Of a DNA stretch of 18,518 bases, positions 16,240-18,518 are shown one piece after another (the stretch's first letter is position 1; each line of letters opens with the position of its first letter). A program made the translations under genes and the position numbers. The stretch lies in NCBI GenBank assembly GCA_002427045.1, contig DIPO01000073.1, forward strand, positions 44,610-63,127, given 5' to 3'. The stretch is from Firmicutes bacterium UBA5486. GTDB taxonomy: Bacteria > Bacillota > UBA4882 > UBA10575. A model generated the notes under the pieces. The model was not told the DNA's origin, did no database searches, and saw nothing but the letters and a program-made list of their open reading frames with translations.

Positions 16240-17682
16240 ATGGTAATTGATGATCGAGAAGAATTAAGCAAAGAACCTGCTCCTACCATAGTGACTAGTG
16301 ATGAGCAACGAACCAGCAATGGTAGTCTCCAACCTGGGAGACGAGCGACCAGCGACCAGCGACGAGCAACGAGTCGTGTTGCTTTTCATACCTTAGGCTG
16401 TAAAGTTAATCAGTTTGATACCAGTGGTTTGATTGCTAAATTCCGGGAACAGGGATACGAGATTGTTGATTTTAAAGAACCGGCGGAGATATATATTATT
16501 AATACTTGTACGGTAACCAAAACAGCTGAACAAAAAGCTAGGCAGCTGATCAGAAAAGTTAAGCGGGATCATCCTGAGTCTATGGTAGTAGTTACCGGGT
16601 GTTATGCCCAGACTAAAGCGGAAGCTCTAACAAGAATGTCAGAGATTGATTTATTGGTGGGGGTCGCAGGGAGGAACAATCTTGTTAAATTAATAGAACA
16701 GGAGTCTTCACTACGGGAAAAGAATAAGGTGATTCCCTGGGAGAGTGGTAGTCAATTTGAAGTCTTTACTCCTGAATATACTGGGAAGACCCGTGCTTTT
16801 TTGAAGATTGAGGATGGATGTGAATCCTATTGTAGTTATTGTAAGATTCCTTTTGCTCGTGGACCAGTCCGTAGTCTCCCGTCGGAACTGGTGAAGGCTG
16901 AGATCAGGCGAATGCTGGCTCTTGGCTATAAAGAGATTGTATTGGTTGGTATTCATCTTGGAGAATATGGGAAAGATCTTGATACTGACCTGGCTTCTTT
17001 ACTTATGGAGATTGAGCGTGAATGTGGGGATGATAAAAAGGGTGAATGGCGGTTGCGTTTAGGTTCTATTGAACCAAGAGATTTTTCTCCTTTATTGATG
17101 GAAGTCTTACACTCTTCCCAGCTAATCTGTAATCATCTACATATTCCATTACAGAGTGGGAGTGGAACAGTGCTTTCCCGGATGAATAGAAGGTACTCCC
17201 CTGATGATTATGCGGGCTTAGTCTCGATGTTGCGTAAAGGTATCCCCCGGTTTGCTCTTACTACTGATGTCATGGTAGGGTTCCCAGGGGAAACCAAGGA
17301 AGAATTTACTGAGACCTTAAATTTTATTAAAGCAATTGGATTTTCCAGAATTCATATCTTCCCGTATTCTATGCGGGAAGGAACCAAAGCAGCAAGAATG
17401 AATGGGCATCTTTTCCGGAAGACTAAAGAGGAAAGAGTCCGGCAGCTTGAGGTAGTAGCGGAAGAACTGGCTAAAGAGTACCGCTTGAAATTTCCTGGTG
17501 AGATTGTTGAAGTTTTGCTGGAGGAAAAAAACTCTCAAGGGTATTGGGAGGGCTTTTCCCGCGAATACCTTCGGATTCAGGTTAAGGGTGACTGGCAAGC
17601 CAATACTTTACTGCAGGTACTTGTTACCACCCAGGAAACCGAGGTTCTTACCGGTAAAGTGGTAAAAACAGGGGATGTTTAA
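16240..17682 (+). CDS. mtaB: tRNA t6A37 methylthiotransferase MtaB with repeat-encoded N-terminus
   Basis: MtaB is a radical-SAM enzyme that adds a methylthio group to t6A at position 37 of tRNAs reading ANN codons. The 480 residues include the methylthiotransferase N-terminal domain with three Fe-S cysteines: Cys54 in HTLGCKVNQF, Cys90 in NTCTVT and Cys121 in VTGCYAQ. The radical-SAM CxxxCxxC follows at Cys194, Cys198 and Cys201, and a TRAM-like RNA-binding domain occupies about 425-480. HTLGCKVNQ distinguishes MtaB from MiaB and RimO. Homologues begin a few residues before AFHTLGCK. Here about 45 extra residues, including RRATSDQRRATSR, come from a heptanucleotide repeat. No start codon exists between the repeat and the conserved part. 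ATG 16240 with AAAAGGAAGAG upstream is the likely start; GTG 16291 is a weaker alternative. The mtaB-HIT-rpsU order is typical of Firmicutes. Confidence 0.93.
   Translation: MVIDDREELSKEPAPTIVTSDEQRTSNGSLQPGRRATSDQRRATSRVAFHTLGCKVNQFDTSGLIAKFREQGYEIVDFKEPAEIYIINTCTVTKTAEQKARQLIRKVKRDHPESMVVVTGCYAQTKAEALTRMSEIDLLVGVAGRNNLVKLIEQESSLREKNKVIPWESGSQFEVFTPEYTGKTRAFLKIEDGCESYCSYCKIPFARGPVRSLPSELVKAEIRRMLALGYKEIVLVGIHLGEYGKDLDTDLASLLMEIERECGDDKKGEWRLRLGSIEPRDFSPLLMEVLHSSQLICNHLHIPLQSGSGTVLSRMNRRYSPDDYAGLVSMLRKGIPRFALTTDVMVGFPGETKEEFTETLNFIKAIGFSRIHIFPYSMREGTKAARMNGHLFRKTKEERVRQLEVVAEELAKEYRLKFPGEIVEVLLEEKNSQGYWEGFSREYLRIQVKGDWQANTLLQVLVTTQETEVLTGKVVKTGDV
16291..16374. repeat. Degenerate heptanucleotide repeat inside the 5' end of mtaB
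   Basis: Successive 7-mers are GTGACTA, GTGATGA, GCAACGA, ACCAGCA (16291-16318), then a break with the hairpin GTCTCC/GGAGAC (16325-16330 and 16337-16342). A regular run follows: GCGACCA, GCGACCA, GCGACGA, GCAACGA (16345-16372). Because 7 is not a multiple of 3, the repeat reads through as a seven-residue protein unit of the ATSDQRR kind. A further fragment, GTGACGAGC, lies at 16203-16211. From memory, similar TSDERRATSDQRR strings appear as odd N-terminal ends in other Firmicutes annotations. I interpret this as a dispersed intergenic repeat that has grown into the gene. Confidence 0.75.
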
Positions 17683-17747
17683 AAAATCAATCTTAAAATA
17701 TGAAGAAGGGTTTTTATTAGTCTTGTCGAAATCATGAACGAGGGGAA

Positions 17748-17753
17748 GGGAGG
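17748..17753 (+). promoter_or_regulatory. Ribosome binding site that decides the HIT gene start
   Basis: GGGAGG stands 7 bases before GTG 17761. The in-frame ATG at 17734 would make this site coding and lacks a good site of its own. The protein then starts MNDCIFC, as HIT-family proteins do. Confidence 0.75.
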
Positions 17754-17760
17754 TTTTGTA

Positions 17761-18108
17761 GTGAATGACTGCATTTTTTGCCGGATAGCGAAAAAAGAAA
17801 TCCCGGCAGAGATTCTTCTGGAAAATGAGAAGCTCATTGTTTTTCAGGACAAAAACCCCGTTGCCCCTGTTCATGTTTTACTGATCCCAAAGAAACATGT
17901 GAGTAGTATAGTTGATCCTTTGTTAGCAGAGGATCAGCAATTAGCGGCAGCGATTTTTGCTGCGATTAAGGAGATAACAGAAAAAACAGGGGTTAATGAG
18001 AATGGCTTCAGAGTCGTTGTTAATCGTGGAGCCCATGGTGGAGAATCTGTACCCCATTTACATTTTCATATTATAGGCGGCAGAGAACTTTCCTGGCCTC
18101 CGGGATAA
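17761..18108 (+). CDS. HIT-family (HinT-like) nucleotide-binding hydrolase
   Basis: HinT-type proteins are small dimeric cytoplasmic hydrolases acting on purine nucleoside phosphoramidates and adenylated amines. The 115 residues match the family length of about 115. The start is MNDCIFCRIAKKEIPAEIL, with the zinc-type Cys4 and Cys7. In the middle are the conserved DKNPVAPVHVLLIPKKHV segment and RVVVNRGAHGGESVPHLHFHIIGG. The latter carries the histidine triad at His99, His101 and His103, followed by the usual GRELSWPPG end. GTG 17761 is chosen by its ribosome binding site. It lies 78 bases after mtaB, probably in the same transcription unit, and its stop codon abuts the rpsU promoter. Confidence 0.93.
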   Translation: MNDCIFCRIAKKEIPAEILLENEKLIVFQDKNPVAPVHVLLIPKKHVSSIVDPLLAEDQQLAAAIFAAIKEITEKTGVNENGFRVVVNRGAHGGESVPHLHFHIIGGRELSWPPG

Positions 18109-18137
18109 TTGACTAGACCTAGATAATATAGTATAAT
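18109..18137 (+). promoter_or_regulatory. Strong sigma-A-type promoter for rpsU
   Basis: TTGACT at 18109-18114 and TATAAT at 18132-18137 are separated by exactly 17 bases, close to the vegetative consensus. The -35 begins right after the stop of the HIT gene. This is the best promoter visible in the window and would drive rpsU from about 18144. An imperfect dyad surrounds the -10: ATAATATAGT at 18123-18132 and ACTATTATTAT at 18140-18150. Confidence 0.8.
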
Positions 18138-18215
18138 AAACTATTATTATTTTGTTTCTCAAAGAGAGTTATGTGCCTAAATAGATAAGGGGCAGCGGAG
18201 GGAGGGAAGTTGATC

Positions 18216-18395
18216 ATGGCCGAAATCAAGATCGGGAAGAACGAATCCCTAGATAGTGCCCTGCGCAGGTTTAAGCGACAGTGTCAGCGCTCGGGGATCC
18301 CGGCGGAGATTAGAAAAAGAGAGCATTATGATAAACCAAGTGTACGTAGGAAGAAAAAATCCGAAGCCGCCCGGAAGAAGAAAAAGAGATATTAA
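18216..18395 (+). CDS. rpsU: 30S ribosomal protein S21
   Basis: S21 is a small basic protein of the 30S subunit near the 3' end of 16S rRNA that helps base pairing with messenger RNA. The 59 residues match bacterial S21 closely: AEIKIGKNESLDSALRRFKR, then QREHYDKPS-type residues (KREHYDKPSVRRKKKSEAAR), ending in a Lys/Arg-rich tail. The ribosome binding site GGAGGGAGGG lies about 9 bases before ATG 18216; an upstream in-frame TTG at 18210 is less likely. It has its own promoter and a terminator, so it can be a single-gene unit. In many Firmicutes yqeY follows rpsU, but none is seen in the remaining bases. Confidence 0.96.
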   Translation: MAEIKIGKNESLDSALRRFKRQCQRSGIPAEIRKREHYDKPSVRRKKKSEAARKKKKRY

Positions 18396-18406
18396 TGCTG
18401 TCTCTG

Positions 18407-18440
18407 AAGGTCCACCCGCAATGGGGAGGACCTTTTTATT
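18407..18440 (+). terminator. Rho-independent terminator after rpsU
   Basis: AAGGTCC (18407-18413) pairs with GGACCTT (18428-18434). The stem is extended inside by CCC/GGG after one A-A mismatch and is followed by TTTATTT within the T-rich end. It starts 12 bases after the rpsU stop. Nothing further is recognised from 18441 to the end of the window. Confidence 0.85.
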
Positions 18441-18518
18441 TAGCAGTCTGTAAAATTAAAAAATAGTTAACGTATATTCTGAAACCATTAGTCTGTTTCA
18501 CTAGCGTTGCATAAAACT

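Noticed and set aside
16291..16374. CRISPR array at the start of mtaB
   Set aside because: The repeat unit is only 7 bases without unique spacers, it is in frame with coding sequence, and no cas genes are present.

Overview
The window reads as part of the chromosome of a Gram-negative-type (diderm) member of the Bacillota. Nearly everything is on the + strand. Genes for building an outer membrane and its lipopolysaccharide (LPS) sit directly beside mtaB, a HIT-family gene and rpsU, which normally sit together in Firmicutes. Ribosome binding sites are strong AGGAGG types, GTG and TTG starts are frequent, and base composition is moderately AT-rich. Halanaerobiales, Negativicutes and Limnochordia/Hydrogenispora-like lineages are candidates. 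The absence of lpxC, fabZ and lpxA after lpxD is unlike the arrangement I know from Negativicutes. The exact lineage cannot be fixed from the sequence alone.

Layout: (1) 183-10211 is the outer-membrane protein block: a TamB-like protein, BamA with three POTRA domains, two tandem Skp/OmpH chaperones, an unrecognised membrane-anchored coiled-coil protein, and LpxD. A likely Rho-independent terminator follows at about 10237-10300. (2) 10333-14995 is the LPS transport block: one LptF/LptG-type permease, LptD, LptC and LptA, tightly packed or overlapping. LptB and a second permease gene are absent. (3) 15107-18108 is a general RNA and nucleotide block: a YhaM-like OB/HD-domain 3'-5' exoribonuclease, the tRNA methylthiotransferase MtaB and a HIT-family hydrolase. 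(4) 18216-18395 is rpsU, with its own near-consensus promoter and a terminator.

How the genes fit together: Skp-like chaperones hand unfolded beta-barrel proteins, including LptD, to BamA. TamB is probably a periplasm-spanning partner of BamA or a lipid conduit. LpxD makes the diacylated lipid A precursor. LptFG, LptC, LptA and LptD form the bridge that carries finished LPS to the surface.

The items most worth a second look are: the unrecognised coiled-coil gene between skp and lpxD; a degenerate heptanucleotide repeat that has become the N-terminal coding part of mtaB and also occurs on the far side of the exoribonuclease gene; the 322-base tamB-bamA spacer with a 20-base direct repeat, a dyad and a possible 18-codon leader ORF; the cysteine layout of LptD; and the missing lptB. 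I did not find a defence system, mobile element, CRISPR array or RNA gene.
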